Assembly: GCA_024803745.1 (NCBI GenBank)
Contig: JANJXV010000017.1
Coordinates: 579,001 to 643,000 of the forward strand
DNA: 64,000 bases
Reading direction: 5' to 3'
From: Megascapheus bottae
Taxonomy: Eukaryota; Chordata; Mammalia; Rodentia; Geomyidae
The notes under the pieces were generated by a model, which saw only the letters and a list, made by a program, of their open reading frames with translations, was not told the origin of the DNA and did not search any database. The position numbers and the translations under genes are program-made. Of the stretch, positions 32,351-43,781 are shown piece by piece. Position 1 is the stretch's first letter. The number at the start of each line of letters is the position of its first letter.

Positions 32351-32839
32351 TTGTGGAAGGAAGCAAAGAAGAAAAAGAGAAAATACAAATTAATTGTCTC
32401 TGTTCAAAAACTGCTTTCATTTGGGGGTAATTTCTACTAAAGAAAGCAAATAAATAGTTCAGCTATTAGTAATAGCACGGAATGGATAGATGAATAACAA
32501 TATTTTATGTATAACAGTATACAAATAATATTTCTGTGTGTGTATGTTTGTGTCTGTGTGTAAATTTCTACTTCTGCCATTGACTTGAATGAGTAGGAAA
32601 CAAATGAAGATATGTCAGAGGACATAAAATTTTGTATTAAGCATTTGAAATTTATTAAGAAAATGATTTTTTTCATCATCCATTTAATAGTCTGATCTGT
32701 CTCCACCAAAGGAGACTAGTTTTATGCATCAGATGTGTGTAAAATCAGTTTAAAATGAATTCACTTGTGACAAAATATCATGTCTCATTTTGTAAAAGTA
32801 ATCCTGAATTCGATGCACAAAACATTTCTTTTTCCTTTC
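32351..32839. other. AT-rich unique DNA
   Basis: Short TGTG-rich bit at about 32,532-32,562. No SINE arm or exon recognised. Confidence 0.4.
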
Positions 32840-33137
32840 TTTTTTTTTTTTGTTTTGTGTGGGTGTGGGGGAGTGTGTGTGCGCATGTGCACGCACGTGC
32901 TGATCAAGAGGATTGAACTCAGGGACTGGGCACTGTCCCTGAAGTCCCTGAGCTCTTTTGCTCAAGGCTAATGTTCTACCACTTTGAGCCACAGTGCCAC
33001 TTTTGGTTTTCTAGTGGTTAAGTGGGGACAAGAGTCTTAGGCTCTTTCTTGCCCTGGTTGGCTTCAAATAGCAATCTTCAGATCTCAGCCTCCTGAGTAG
33101 CTAGGATTACAGGCGTGAGCCACAGCACCGAGCTTGA
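32840..33137 (-). mobile_element. SINE, B1-Geo type with GT-rich tail
   Basis: On the minus strand the tail is an imperfect CA-type repeat (gtgtgtgtgcgcatgtgcac on plus), followed by the Geo arm (cactgtccctgaagtccctg), the linker (ttttctagtggttaagtgg) and a full B1 arm (ctaggattacaggcgtgagc). A small internal duplication (ccctgaagtccctgag) is present. Confidence 0.92.
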
Positions 33138-33365
33138 GTAGGCATCTTTAAGAGACTAATTTAGAAATCAAATTAACAAAACTTCCTCCAAAAAAATAAA
33201 AGGTGTTCCTGTTTGCTGAAGTGCAATCATTTGCTTCCAGTTGTGTTATATTATTTCTTGTACCAGTTCTAGAAAAAGAGAGTACAGATGCAAATGCTAA
33301 AAGTACAGTTTCTAGAAGCAGAAAGTCCTAAGTTCAAACCACAGCACTGCCACAGAGACATACAA
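33138..33365. other. Unique DNA, possible SINE remnant near 33,300
   Basis: gtcctaagttcaaaccacag near 33,327 resembles a B-box end of an old tRNA-type SINE leading into the following microsatellite. Not certain enough to call. Confidence 0.35.
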
Positions 33366-33450
33366 AGAGAGAGAGAGAGAGACAGTCAGACAGACAGACA
33401 GACAGACAGGGACAGAGACAGACAGACTGAGACAGGGACAGAGACACAGA
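33366..33450. repeat. (GA)n / (CAGA)n microsatellite
   Basis: gagagagaga, then cagacagacagacagacagg and gggacagagac variants. Likely grown from an adjoining SINE tail. Confidence 0.93.
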
Positions 33451-33609
33451 GAACGCGCTCCTTGAAATGGAATTCTTTTTCCAACAGGTTTATTTATTTT
33501 TTTAATTGTATTTTATTGTTGGGTTTAGTTATTTAAGGCCTTTCTTATATCAGTAGGATTATATCTTGGTATCTTCAACATAAGAAAGTAGGCTTGCCTT
33601 TAAATTTTT

Positions 33610-33745
33610 GTATGTTAGGAAATGTAGATATATGTATATATCACATACATTCATATATGAGTACACATATTTGAGGAGACATGTAAATATACATATATGT
33701 ATACATATGTATATGCCTATATATTATATATATATAATTTAGGGA
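33610..33745. repeat. AT-rich TATA/TACA microsatellite
   Basis: tatatgtatatatcacatac, then acatatatgtatacatatgt and a pure TA stretch near 33,721-33,738. Confidence 0.85.
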
Positions 33746-33879
33746 ATATATAGACCCTTCAGATGAATATGATTACATTTTTTACATATTTTATAATTTT
33801 TTTATTGTACTGGTAAAACATGGACATACTGATTAACAGACGTTTCCAGTAGATGCAATTTTTTTGTTGTTATTGTTTA

Positions 33880-34110
33880 TTTCGTAGGTCATGGTTGGTT
33901 AAACTCGGGCCTGGGTGCTGTCCCTGAGCTCTTCAACTAAAAGCTACTGTCCTACCCTTGAGCCAAGCCCCACTTCCGTTTTCTAGAGGTTAATTGGAGA
34001 TAAGAGTATCAGGTCTTTTGGGAACCCCGCTAGCTTTGAATGTTGATCCTCAGATCTCAGCATCCTGAGTAGCTAGGATTACAGGAGAGAGCCACCACGC
34101 CTGCCCGGCT
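33880..34110 (-). mobile_element. SINE, B1-Geo type
   Basis: aggtcatggttggttaaact, ctgtccctgagctcttcaac, taattggagataagagta, cagatctcagcatcctgagt, ending ccaccacgcctgcccggct. Its B1 end meets, with no spacer, a plus-strand SINE at 34,111. Confidence 0.9.
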
Positions 34111-34345
34111 GATGCAATGCGCCTGGTTCACCTGAGATTCAAAGCCAGCCTGGGAACTAAAGACCATAATCTCCAATTAATCACTAGAAAACCAGAAGTG
34201 GGGTTGTGGCTCCAGGGGTGGGGTGGTAGCCTTCAGCTCAAGAGCTCAGAGACAGCGTTCAGGCCCAGAGTTCAAGTTCCACAACACCTCCCTCTCTGCC
34301 CATCCTCTTTCTTCCCAACCCTGAGGAAAAAAAAAAAAAAACAGC
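34111..34345 (+). mobile_element. SINE, B1-Geo type, left arm shortened
   Basis: gttcacctgagattcaaagc, tctccaattaatcactagaa, Geo arm (ggttgtggctccaggggtg), then an A-tail after a C-rich stretch. Head-to-head with the preceding SINE. Confidence 0.86.
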
Positions 34346-34997
34346 CTACACAAAGAGGGAACATGATACTTTTTTGCTAATACTTTTTAAAAGTTCCTTT
34401 TACATATGATTCTGGATTTTCGGATACCTTGACAATCACAGATGACTCAGAACACCGACATAATATTCTTCAGATAATGATCAATTGGATATCCTCTTTA
34501 GAAAGTCCCACATTTTCCTCATTTATCATGATTCTTTTAGTCTAGTTTTATCTACCCAAATATATTCACATACTTACTTTATTTGCCTCACACTGGGATA
34601 TTTTAGATGATGATTCCTGATTTATGGGCTTAACAGCAAACCATACAAGTCTCAAGACCATTACATACTTATACATTGACCACAATTAAATTTTCTGAGT
34701 GGGCTAAGAATAAATCTTAAAGACAAAATTCAATAACTTTAACCAAGGGCTCTTTCAGTATTTTGACAAATCTTGCCTCATCTCCATAGAATCTTTCATG
34801 ATTCTATCTGGAAATAACTCAGATGTAAACAGATGGGCAGGCATTAGTCTTCTTACCATGTATCTAAGGAGGGCTGATGGCAAATGTACTTTACATGATA
34901 GCTCAAAAGCCCTTATACTGGGCAGCTGTTTTAGATTTATAACTGAAATGGGAAAAACAGAATGTTGAAAACATTCATTCCAATCTTACTTTTGTCC

Positions 34998-34999
<2 letters not shown>
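34346..34999. other. AT-rich unique DNA, nothing recognised
   Basis: No repeat arm or exon signature was seen. Confidence 0.4.

Positions 35000-35042
<43 letters not shown>
35000..35042. repeat. (AC)n microsatellite
   Basis: About 21 pure AC units. Not clearly attached to a SINE tail. Confidence 0.97.
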
Positions 35043-35045
<3 letters not shown>

Positions 35046-35322
35046 GCATGTTGGTTTACTTGAGCATGCACTCACACATACACAAGCTGTATGTTGTAAT
35101 AGTTGCCTTTACTAAATACCAACTTTGTATTTATAACAGACAAGTACAGATATATATTGTTACATTTAGTAAGTACTGCACATAACTTGAAATATTGATT
35201 TCACAATCACCGAAAGACCATAATTTAACATTTGAAAAACCTGGGTTTTCTATTAATCATCTTTCAGATTTGTAAGTGTCTCTCTCCATGCTATCTCAAT
35301 TCTAAGAAATAACATCTATAAG

Positions 35323-35520
35323 ACCAGAAGTTTGGCCTAGTGGCAGAGTGCTTGGCTAGCATGCACAAGACCTAAGTTCTATTCCTCAGTACCACGTACA
35401 CACACAAAAAAGTCGATTGTGGTGTTGCGCCTCAAGTGGTAGAGCTCTACCCTTGAGAAAACCCAAGGATAATGCTCAGGCCCTGAATTCAACCCCCAGG
35501 ACTGGCAAGAAAAAAAAATA
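35323..35520 (+). mobile_element. SINE, ID-Geo type
   Basis: gaccagaagtttggcctagt, agttctattcctcagtac, a linker with an AC expansion (tacacacacaaaaaag), the Geo arm and an A-tail. Confidence 0.92.
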
Positions 35521-35689
35521 ACTTGCATATATAATATTATTTTAAGCCACTTGGATCTATAATAATTACCAACTACAAATTCAATACATTATAAATGAAT
35601 ATTCAACCCTTGCTTTTCATCAAAGGCTGAAATAAGAAAAGACCATTTGTTTGCTAAGTCTCTTTGGGACATCTTTGTGTGCATGTATG

Positions 35690-35925
35690 CATGTGTGCTG
35701 GTCCTGTGCTTGAACTCAAAGCTTGGCCACTGCTCCTGAACTGTTTTGTTCAAGGCTAACACTCTCCCACATGAGCCATGGATCTACTTCCAGTCTATTG
35801 ATAGTCATTTGGAAATAAAAGCCTCACATACTTTCCTGCCCAGGATGGTTTCAACTTGTGATCGTCATATCTCACCTTTCTGAATAGCTTGGATTACAGG
35901 CATGAGCCCATTGGCACCTAGCTGT
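35690..35925 (-). mobile_element. SINE, B1-Geo type
   Basis: gctggtcctgtgcttgaact, gctaacactctcccacatga, then tatctcacctttctgaatag and ttggattacaggcatgagc. Diverged across both arms. Confidence 0.88.
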
Positions 35926-36851
35926 GGGGTCAATATTCTTTATAGAACATAATGTGCTCTTTTGGAGTTCAAGAAAAGTTTGCCTTTCCTGACAGGTCTG
36001 CAGTCTTTTTCTAGATAATAATTATTGAATAATATATTTTGCTTGCTGCTTTACTTTGAGTTCACTAACAAACAAAACATCAGTGCTTCTCTTTTGTGGC
36101 TTTTCTTAACCTAGATTTTCTAGTTTATTCTTCCTTCCCTGCTCCACCTCTCAGAGCTGTTTTTATCTTCATCTGTTCTCATTTTAAATTACTATCTCAT
36201 TACTAACCACTCCCCATGCTTCCTTTTTTTTTTCTAATCCTTGGTACATTTTGCTGAGGAATAACTTTTTGTGATAAACACAAAATTGACCTTTTATCTG
36301 CTTCAAATCCTCCCATGAGTCTTCAGTATCACCTTCAACTGCTTTGGTTTGAATGAAATTTCCAATAATGTAAAAGCATTCATAGAAAAAATGTTTCAAA
36401 AATCTAAAAAGACAAAAGGAATGTGGGTCTAATGGTTAAATATTATTTAAATATTCACATATGGAAATGTAAAATGAGGTTTGAATATCTAAGAATGCTC
36501 TGACTTTACAAGAGAGAAAAATCCAGTATTACCTTGTCATGAACAATATTTAGAATTTTTTTCTTAAATATATTTTGGAGGCTTACCACACTGGAAGTAT
36601 TTGACTCTCCAGAAAAAAAAGCTATGTTTCTATCAATCTGAAAAATGAATAAAGAAAATCTCAGGCAACATTTTTGAAAATGATATTAATGGTGACCTGG
36701 CAGTTAAAAGATGAGGAGAAGTGAACTACACTAAGAACTAGAAAAAGAATGTTCCAGGAAAAAGAACAGCAAGTACCAACACAGATGTGAGGAAAGAAGT
36801 TGATGTTTTAGACCAATGTGAATGAGGCTTAGTGAGAAAGAGAAATAATAA
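35926..36851. other. AT-rich unique DNA, nothing recognised
   Basis: A 71-codon minus-strand frame (36,184-36,399) has an acidic stretch but no known motif and no splice borders I trust. Confidence 0.4.
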
Positions 36852-36990
36852 CACATGGAAGTAGTGCTTTGGCTCAAAGTGGTAGTGCACTAGAGCTTAG
36901 GGACAGGGCTCATGTCCCAAGCTGAAATCCCACAACCAACAACAATAGCAAAAAAAAAAAAAAGAACAAAAAAAAGAAAGAAAGAAGAAA
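36852..36990 (+). mobile_element. SINE fragment, Geo arm
   Basis: acacatggaagtagtgcttt, ggctcaaagtggtagtgcac, gaaatcccacaaccaac, then an A-tail with aaag units. No left arm remains. Confidence 0.8.
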
Positions 36991-37861
36991 GAAAGTGAAC
37001 CTCAAAGGAGCAACTTGGAAAGAAAGATGAACATAAGGAGAATCTGACACCACAAAGCCATCTAGGAGAACAGAGTCGTTATTGGATGGTGTAGTTAAGA
37101 AAAGTAAGGTGAAAGAAATGTAGATCAAAGGCTTCAAAAACTATAGACCATAGTGACTTGAACAAGAACAGTTCTGTAGATAGTGAAATAGAAAGTGGTT
37201 GAAGAGAAAATAGGAGATGTGAAGCTGGTGATGACATATAGAAGGATTCTCTATGCTATTCAGAGAACAGCTTTGCATAACTATGCTATTTCTTTATGTA
37301 GTTTAAAGTATCATTAAATATGAATTTGGGATTATGTTTTTCACTGTCTGACTTTGAAGATTCCTTTCAACTTGAAAAAAAATAGCTCCTCTTTTGATTC
37401 AGTTGTGGGTGATGTTTTTCATTTAGCTATTTTTTTTTCTCAAAGGTTGTGCTGTGACTTGGCTGTGATCATTCTGCTTGTCAGTAAACTTCAGGGCCTG
37501 AGGTTATCTCAAGATGGTGTGTTGAAGTCTGTACAAATTTCATATATTTAAAACATGGAGTTGGTGAAAGAATCTCTTGAGATATAACACCTCCCTCCTC
37601 TGCCAGGCAAGGAAGAGGAAAGAAATCCTACACAGCAAATATCATTTACACCATTCTAACACATTCACAGCATTCTTACCAAACTCTAATGAAGAATGAG
37701 AGAATATACTTGCAAAATAGAAACTCAGAAAATAAGAACTATACAATTGCTTCAAGAATATGTAGTTCAGGGTAGGGGTGGAGGAAATAAAAACAAAACA
37801 TACATAACCCAGTTAGAGACTGCATTCATTGTTTACTGTGAAAAATATCAATATTTTGTCA
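36991..37861. other. AT-rich unique DNA, nothing recognised
   Basis: No repeat arm. The 65-codon frame at 37,354-37,551 is hydrophobic in part but unsupported. Confidence 0.4.
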
Positions 37862-37960
37862 TAGAGGCATGGCTCAGGTGGTAAAGTACCAACCAATGAG
37901 TAAAAGCAAGCATTAGCAAGTTTGAGTCCTGGTTTGGGACAAAAAGAAAAAAAAATCAAC
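37862..37960 (+). mobile_element. ID-like SINE monomer, diverged
   Basis: gaggcatggctcaggtggta (A-box-like), gcaagtttgagtcctggttt (B-box-like), then an A-tail. No Geo arm. Confidence 0.65.
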
Positions 37961-40371
37961 ATTTAGAATGTAAAAATCTAAAAGCAAACAGATTCCTTGC
38001 CTCTAGGCAGGAAAAATATGATTACTTTGTACCCATCCGTGTCTAAGCAACTTAGTGAGTGAACTGGAATTGTAATAGTTAGACTCTTCATATTTCTCAT
38101 TTGGGGAATTCCATGTCCAGCTAGAAAAATTTAATCCCAGAACAAATTAAAGCTAAGAGAGGAATCTTGTTGTTTGACCATCTCACTGCCCTTTAAATAA
38201 TCATAGAAATTTCAAGAAAGTGAATTTTATACCTATCTAACCAAGTCCCCATGTTATATAAAAAAGACCATCTTGAATATGCTTAACATTTTTAGTAATG
38301 AAAATCGTTTTGGAGTGGATCAAATTGGAATAGAAAGTTCACTCCTACTATGATTCTGTTCTCACATTCTCTGACATGTATCGAGGCACCCAAATATTGC
38401 CCTTGATTCCCTAGGAGGCAGCAGAGGGAAATTAGGTAGACTTAAACTGATCTTGGACAGAATGTGTGGAAAAGCTAAACTAGAAATTGAGTCAGGAAAT
38501 AATGCATTCACAAAAAATATGAAGTCCTTGATTTTTAAAGTCCTGCATCATGCTGGATAGTCTCATATTATTTACATTTATTTTCTAAAATTCTCTCATA
38601 ATAAGATTCTTAATATCCAGTATATCCATGTCAAGTATATCAGACAAGTGTGGAAGGTGAAAGAATATCGACTTGTTTGATACACTTATAAAGGCACTGC
38701 ATAGCATTTCAGGACCTTTATATGCAGTCTCAGCACCTTTATGTCAACTGATGTTATTTTCATCTCTAACATGCCTCTGACTTGTTAGTAGCCAGATAAT
38801 GGAAACAATTTCAAGGAATTGAAAAGGTTGTTAAGGAAGAAATCCCTTTAGTTATTTGTCCTCATATGAAGATAGCAACATATAATTTTCCCCAGTCGAA
38901 CTAAGAATCTCTTATCTATCTAAAAACATTCAGATGTAAATACTACTGAGTCTCCACTGTTCAAAATTCTCATGATTAGTATTAACCGAATCTATAAAAT
39001 ACAATATGCATAACTATCTGGGCTTTTTCTCCCAGAACTACATCCTCAAGTCTTAGTATACTATCCACCACAATCAGCCAATATTGATTAGTGCTCCTAG
39101 GAAATCCTTCATTCTATTCAGTTTATGTTCTAAGCTTGGTTTCCTATATTCTTTAACAGGTGTAGACCCCAGAAAGAACATTGAATGCATGTATTTGTAG
39201 ATTTAATTAGTGCTCTTTTTAAACAATCATCTGGGAAATGTTCATTATCACTCTTAACATATGTGATGATATTTCACACAAAATTTTCAAACTGCTGACC
39301 TGTCCCAAATTCATAATTTGTCAATGAATCAGTTATATGACGTGGTACTAAAAGTTATCGACAATTAAACCTGTTGAAATTGAAGGGAAATGGGATGGAT
39401 GGAGGTAATAGAGGGTGTTAAATTGATTCAAATACTGTTTATACATGCTTAAATACCACAGTGAACTCCCACAGTGAACAACAAAAAAAAATCCCTATCA
39501 AAAAGGGAGAGAAGGTATCCAAAGAGAAGGGGAAAGTGAAGGGTGCTCACCTCAAGGTAGCCAGGAAGCAGATTGACAGAAGGAAGAGGAACAAGCCAGG
39601 GATAAGTTATACATCCTGCAAGACAAGATTCTGTGACCTATTTCCTCCAACTCAGCCTTACTTCCTAGTTTCTCAATAATGTCATTAAATCTTAAATCCA
39701 TCAATGGGTTCATCTACTGCTAAAATCAGATCTAATCTGTTTCGGAAAGCCCTTTAGCTGACAATGAAACTTTTAATGCATAAACTTTTTTTGAAGGGGA
39801 AAGGGTACTTCTTATCCATGCTGTAACAGTGTTTCTTCTGTAGAAGTCAGGCAGAATGCAGGAATGAGACTCAGCTCAGAGCACAGAATCAGAATATAGG
39901 CATTTTAGGATGACAATGATCAGAGATGTGTTTGGGATTATAATTTGCTAGTTCTAGTGGTTTGGTGGTGTAGAAAGGAGAGAATAAGAGAGGAAATATC
40001 CTAGCTGAAAGTCTTCATATACTGCAGCCATTTCTTGTTATTACTGTTATTGGCTTGCTATTATGCCTTCTTTTATTATCTCCTAATGGTCACCATGCTT
40101 AGCTTATCAAAGGCAACATGGGTTAAGAAGCAAGAGCACATGGTAAAGTCTTTCTTTTACCTATTTCTCCCATGAACATAGTTAGGCGTCCCTTCACCTT
40201 GGTATTGGTCTGGATGTCCTTTTAGGTCTTTGGTTTTCTCTAGCCATGTTTCTCTAGGGTTGCTTTGGAGCTGAGACATAAAACTTATACTTTCAAAAAG
40301 AAATTCAATGTCACTCTGCATCAGGGTTCTTAAACCCTGTTGCTCCAATGACCCCTTTGTTTATTTGATTA
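37961..40371. other. Long unique AT-rich block
   Basis: About 2.4 kb without any SINE, LTR, LINE or simple repeat that I recognise. Frames at 39,461-39,679 and 40,157-40,348 are short and featureless. Confidence 0.5.
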
Positions 40372-40526
40372 TTTGTCAGTCATGGGGCTTGAACCCGGGG
40401 TTTGGGCACTATCCCTAAGCTTTTGTGCTCAAGGCAAGTGCTCTAGCACTTTGAATTACAGCAGTTCCTCTAGTTTTCTGGAGGTTAACTGGAGATAAGA
40501 ATTGCATGGACTTTACTGCTTTGGCA
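40372..40526 (-). mobile_element. SINE, B1-Geo type, Geo half (split by nested SINE)
   Basis: tgtcagtcatggggcttgaa, ctctagcactttgaattaca, ctggaggttaactggagata, stopping at ggactttactgc. The B1 half resumes at 40,750 after a nested ID-Geo element. Confidence 0.85.
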
Positions 40527-40749
40527 TTTTTTTGGCACTCCTGAGGCTTGGACTCAGGTCCTCTGCACTGTTTCTGAGGGTTTTTTGTGTTTTTTGTTTT
40601 GTTTTGTTTTGTTTGCTCAAGGCTAGCACTCTACTGCTTGAACCATGGCACCACTTTTGGCCTTTTCTATTTATGTAGTACTGAAGAATTGAACCCAGGG
40701 TTTTATGCATGTTGAGCAAGCACTTTACCACCAAGTCACATTCCCAGAT
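40527..40749 (-). mobile_element. SINE, ID-Geo type, nested in B1-Geo
   Basis: ggcactcctgaggcttggac, a GTTTT-repeat expansion inside the Geo arm (40,588-40,612), gctagcactctactgcttga, then a degraded A box. Inserted into a same-orientation B1-Geo SINE. Confidence 0.88.
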
Positions 40750-40833
40750 TCTGGCTGGCTTTGAATCCTTTTCCTCAGATCTCAGCCTCTTGAGTAGCTA
40801 GGATTACAGACATGAGCCACCAGCACATGGCTT
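40750..40833 (-). mobile_element. SINE, B1-Geo type, B1 half (split by nested SINE)
   Basis: ctggctggctttgaatcctt, cagatctcagcctcttgagt, ctaggattacagacatgagc. Joins in register with 40,372-40,526. Confidence 0.87.
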
Positions 40834-40879
40834 GACCCCTGTATAAATCTGATGAAATCTCTGGAACCCTCTCAGAATA

Positions 40880-41066
40880 ATGCTTTATTTATTTATTGTT
40901 TATATTTATTTATTTATTTATTGCTAGTCATGGGGCTTGAACTCAGGGCCTGGGCACTACCGTTGAGTTTCTTTTGTTCAAGCTACAGCACCACTTAAGG
41001 CTTTTTCTGTTTATGTGGTACTGAGAAATCAAAGCCAGTACTTTATGCTTGCCTTGCATGCGTGAA
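40880..41066 (-). mobile_element. SINE, ID-Geo type, deleted, with (TTTA)n tail
   Basis: TTTA-repeat tail (40,886-40,921), tgctagtcatggggcttgaa, a shortened Geo arm, tttatgtggtactgagaaat. Parts of both arms are missing. Confidence 0.82.
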
Positions 41067-41122
41067 TAATGCTTTCAAGTGGCAGCAAAAGGAGAACATT
41101 ATGAATTTAAAAACTGCATTGA

Positions 41123-41322
41123 GGGCTGGGAGTTTGGCCTAGTGGTAGAGTGCTTGCCTAGCATGCACGAAGACCCAGGTTCGATTCCTTGGAACCACAT
41201 ACATAGAAAAAAGCTGGAAGTGGGGCTGAGGCTCAGGTGGTAGAGCTCTAGACTTGACAAAGTCCAAGGACAGTGCTCAGGCCCTGAGCTCAAGCCCAAG
41301 ACTGAAAAAAAAAAATTAAAAA
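41123..41322 (+). mobile_element. SINE, ID-Geo type, with 14-bp target-site duplication
   Basis: Near-consensus from gggctgggagtttggcctag to an A-tail broken by tt. aaaaactgcattga occurs exactly at 41,109-41,122 and 41,323-41,336. Confidence 0.96.
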
Positions 41323-41640
41323 AAAAACTGCATTGAAATACAATTAAAAAATGTCATTAAATACAATTAATGCTTGTTATACTTGTGCTTCTTTATCAAT
41401 GCATAATTAACAAGATCCACCAAATGATCTAAGAACTAAAAGTTCTAATAAGATGAAGCTTCACAACATTCCAATAGCTAGAGCAATGACCATTTCAAAA
41501 TAAGCATTTTCCTTAGTGATGTAATCACAGAGTCCACCAAGAACAATTATGGGTTATACTTGCTTTAGAGGAAAGACCAAAGTTTGCTTAAAGGTTAGGG
41601 AATCCTTAACCTTTGGTCCCCAGGTTAAAAAACCCTGCAG

Positions 41641-41895
41641 GAAACTGGGCACTGGTGGTTCATGACCATTATCCTAGCTACTTCAGGAGGCTAAGATCTG
41701 AGGATCGCACTTAAAAGCCAGCCAGGCATGAAAGTCCACAAGACTTTTATCTCCAATTAACCACTAGAAAATGGAAAGTGGTGCTGACTTAAGTAGTAGA
41801 GTGCTAGCCTTGAGCTGAAGCACTCAGAGACAGGCCCAGGCTCAGAGTTCAAGCTCCACAACTGACAAAAAAACAAAAAACAAAAACAAAAAAAC
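41641..41895 (+). mobile_element. SINE, B1-Geo type, with target-site duplication
   Basis: aactgggcactggtggttca, ctaagatctgaggatcgca, Geo arm (a short deletion removes ctgtggc), and an AAAAAC-repeat tail. aaaaaaccctgcag before and aaaaaacccctgcag after are the duplication, differing by one inserted C. Confidence 0.94.
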
Positions 41896-41944
41896 AAAAA
41901 ACCCCTGCAGAGTGCTGACTTGTGGATTTATAGGCACAATCTAG

Positions 41945-42265
41945 TTATCTATTTTTCTTTGAACCTGGCTTGTTTCACATAATACACTTTTTTCCAAGTT
42001 GCCTTATGAATTGTACCATTGCCTTATGAATGGTATAATATCTTCAGAGAGGATGAATTCCTTTGTGTACATATACCACATTTTCTTGATCCATTCATCC
42101 AGTGCAGTACATCTAGACTGATTTCCTACCTTGGACATAGCAAACAATTTAAAAATACACTAATAAATTTTACAGGTCTCTAAGCATCTATACACAGTGA
42201 GACCAATGGAAGATATTCTTAGGAGAGGATCACAAAGGTGCAATGCCTATGTGCGTAGGATCATG
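41945..42265 (-). mobile_element. Old LINE-1 ORF2 3' region, antisense
   Basis: gaacctggcttgtttcacat, tcctttgtgtacatatacca, cttgatccattcatccagtg and the trailing blocks are recognisable as complement of a LINE-1 ORF2 C-terminal region. Older than the 3' UTR fragment that follows. Confidence 0.75.
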
Positions 42266-42267
42266 TG

Positions 42268-42705
42268 AAATAATGTTTTTATTGTATTTTATTGTCAGGG
42301 TAATGTATAGAGGGGTGAAAGTTACATTCATCGGGTAGTGGATATATTACTTTTTTGAACACTGATACCCCTTCTCACGTTTTTGTACCCCTTTCCCTCC
42401 CCACCCAGTCATCTTGTTTTCACCTTTTCCTTCTCTATTTCAAATAAACAAATAAATGTATACACAATATACCAGGTAACAAAGTTATATAGAGTAACCA
42501 CATGAGATTAATCATAAGGAGAAAAAAGGGAAAAGTTATTTAGCTTCACATAGCTTCACAAAGTTAAGCCTCTTATTTCCATATCCTAGAGTTCATTTCA
42601 TGTAGTCTCATCCTCTATGAAATGTACAAATGGTTGTACATAGCTTTTGAGTTATTGTGATACTCGGCTAGGAGAATCCTAGGTGTGTACTAATTATTAC
42701 AAGCA
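42268..42705 (-). mobile_element. LINE-1 3' UTR, antisense, truncated at the end of ORF2
   Basis: ttttattgtcagggtaatgt, tacccctttccctccccacc (complement of the G-rich tract), tatccagagtt-like and ctaggagaatcctaggtgtg blocks match the reverse of the 3' UTR at 14,036-14,429. It stops about where ORF2 would begin. Confidence 0.88.
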
Positions 42706-42887
42706 GAATGGACTCACCCCTCCACAGTGCTATCCTCAAAGTCCCTGGAAGAATATTTCCAAAGACAAAACTATCTAGACTTTGAAGAATTCTGCTACTA
42801 TGGAAATCATATGCACCAAGCTGCAGGACTGAGGATTTCGTGATTAAACAGAACCATGGAGCCCATAAAAGACAAAAGGAGTTTTAT

Positions 42888-43063
42888 GAGTCAGGAGTGT
42901 GGCCCTAGTGGTAGAGTGCTTGCCTAGCATGCATGAAGCCCTGGGTTCAATTCCTCACTAACACAGATACAAGAAAAGCTGGAAGTGGTGCTGTGGCTCA
43001 AATGGTAGAGCACTAAACCTTGAGAGAGCTCAAAGACCCTTAGCACTGAGTTCAAGCCCCAAA
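42888..43063 (+). mobile_element. SINE, ID-Geo type, tail replaced by a microsatellite
   Basis: gagtcaggagtgtggcccta, gggttcaattcctcacta, the Geo arm, gagttcaagccccaaac, then directly a long TCTG/TCTC repeat where the A-tail would be. Confidence 0.9.
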
Positions 43064-43256
43064 CTTTCTCTTTCTGTCTCTGTCTCTCTTTGTCTCTGTC
43101 TCTCTTTGTCTCTGTCTCTCTTTGTCTTTGTCTCTCTCTCTGTGTTTCTGTCTCTGTCTTCTGTCTCTCTGTCTCTGTCTTCTGTCTCTCTCTCTGTCTC
43201 TTTCTCTGTCTCTCTCTCTCTTTCTTTCTCTCTCTTTCTCTCTCTCTCACACACAC
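43064..43256. repeat. (TCTCTGTC)n / (TC)n microsatellite
   Basis: About 190 bp of polypyrimidine with higher-order units (tctctgtctctctttg repeated), ending in a short AC run. Follows the SINE end directly. Confidence 0.95.
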
Positions 43257-43556
43257 AGAAAAGAAAAAACTATTATTAGCTCAAATTTTATATGTTAGGC
43301 CCAAGAAGCCACTGGAGATATGTAAGGGACTAATTGACAGATTTTCATTTCACTATTTTGATATGGAGAGGAAAATACATTTAAAAATCATGTTCTGTGA
43401 CTTCCTGTTTTAGCCTGCCATCTTTAATAATCAACCATCTTACTGTTAGATTCCAAGGGCATTATTAGTTCTCTGACAAAGGCTTAGAAACACTAGGAAA
43501 TGTTTGAATTCCTCTTCCTAGTAAATCTGCTTTCAGGAAAGTCATCTTTTAAAAAA
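43257..43556. other. Unique DNA, nothing recognised
   Basis: AT-rich spacer with no repeat or exon signature. Confidence 0.4.
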
Positions 43557-43572
43557 AGTATTTTTGATTTTT

Positions 43573-43765
43573 TTTTTGCCAGTCCTGGGCTTGAGCTCCG
43601 GGCTTGAGCACTGCCCTTGGACTTTCTCAAGGCTAGCACTCTACCACTTGAGCTTTACCACCACTTCCGGCTTTTTGCTATGTATGTGGGGTACCGAGGA
43701 ATCGAACCCGGGTCTTCCGTGCAATGCTAGGCAAGCACTCTACCACTAGGCCAAACTCCCGGCCC
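43573..43765 (-). mobile_element. SINE, ID-Geo type, with target-site duplication
   Basis: Complement copy with a small insertion (tatgtggggtaccgagg). agtatttttgattttt (43,557-43,572) and agcatttttgattttt (43,766-43,781) are duplicates differing at one base. Confidence 0.95.
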
Positions 43766-43781
43766 AGCATTTTTGATTTTT

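Noticed and set aside
33300..33365. tRNA-type SINE end before the GA/CAGA repeat
   Set aside because: Only about 20 bases are similar; insufficient to call an element.
36184..36399. 71-codon minus-strand frame with an acidic stretch
   Set aside because: No known domain, no reliable splice borders and AT-rich chance context.
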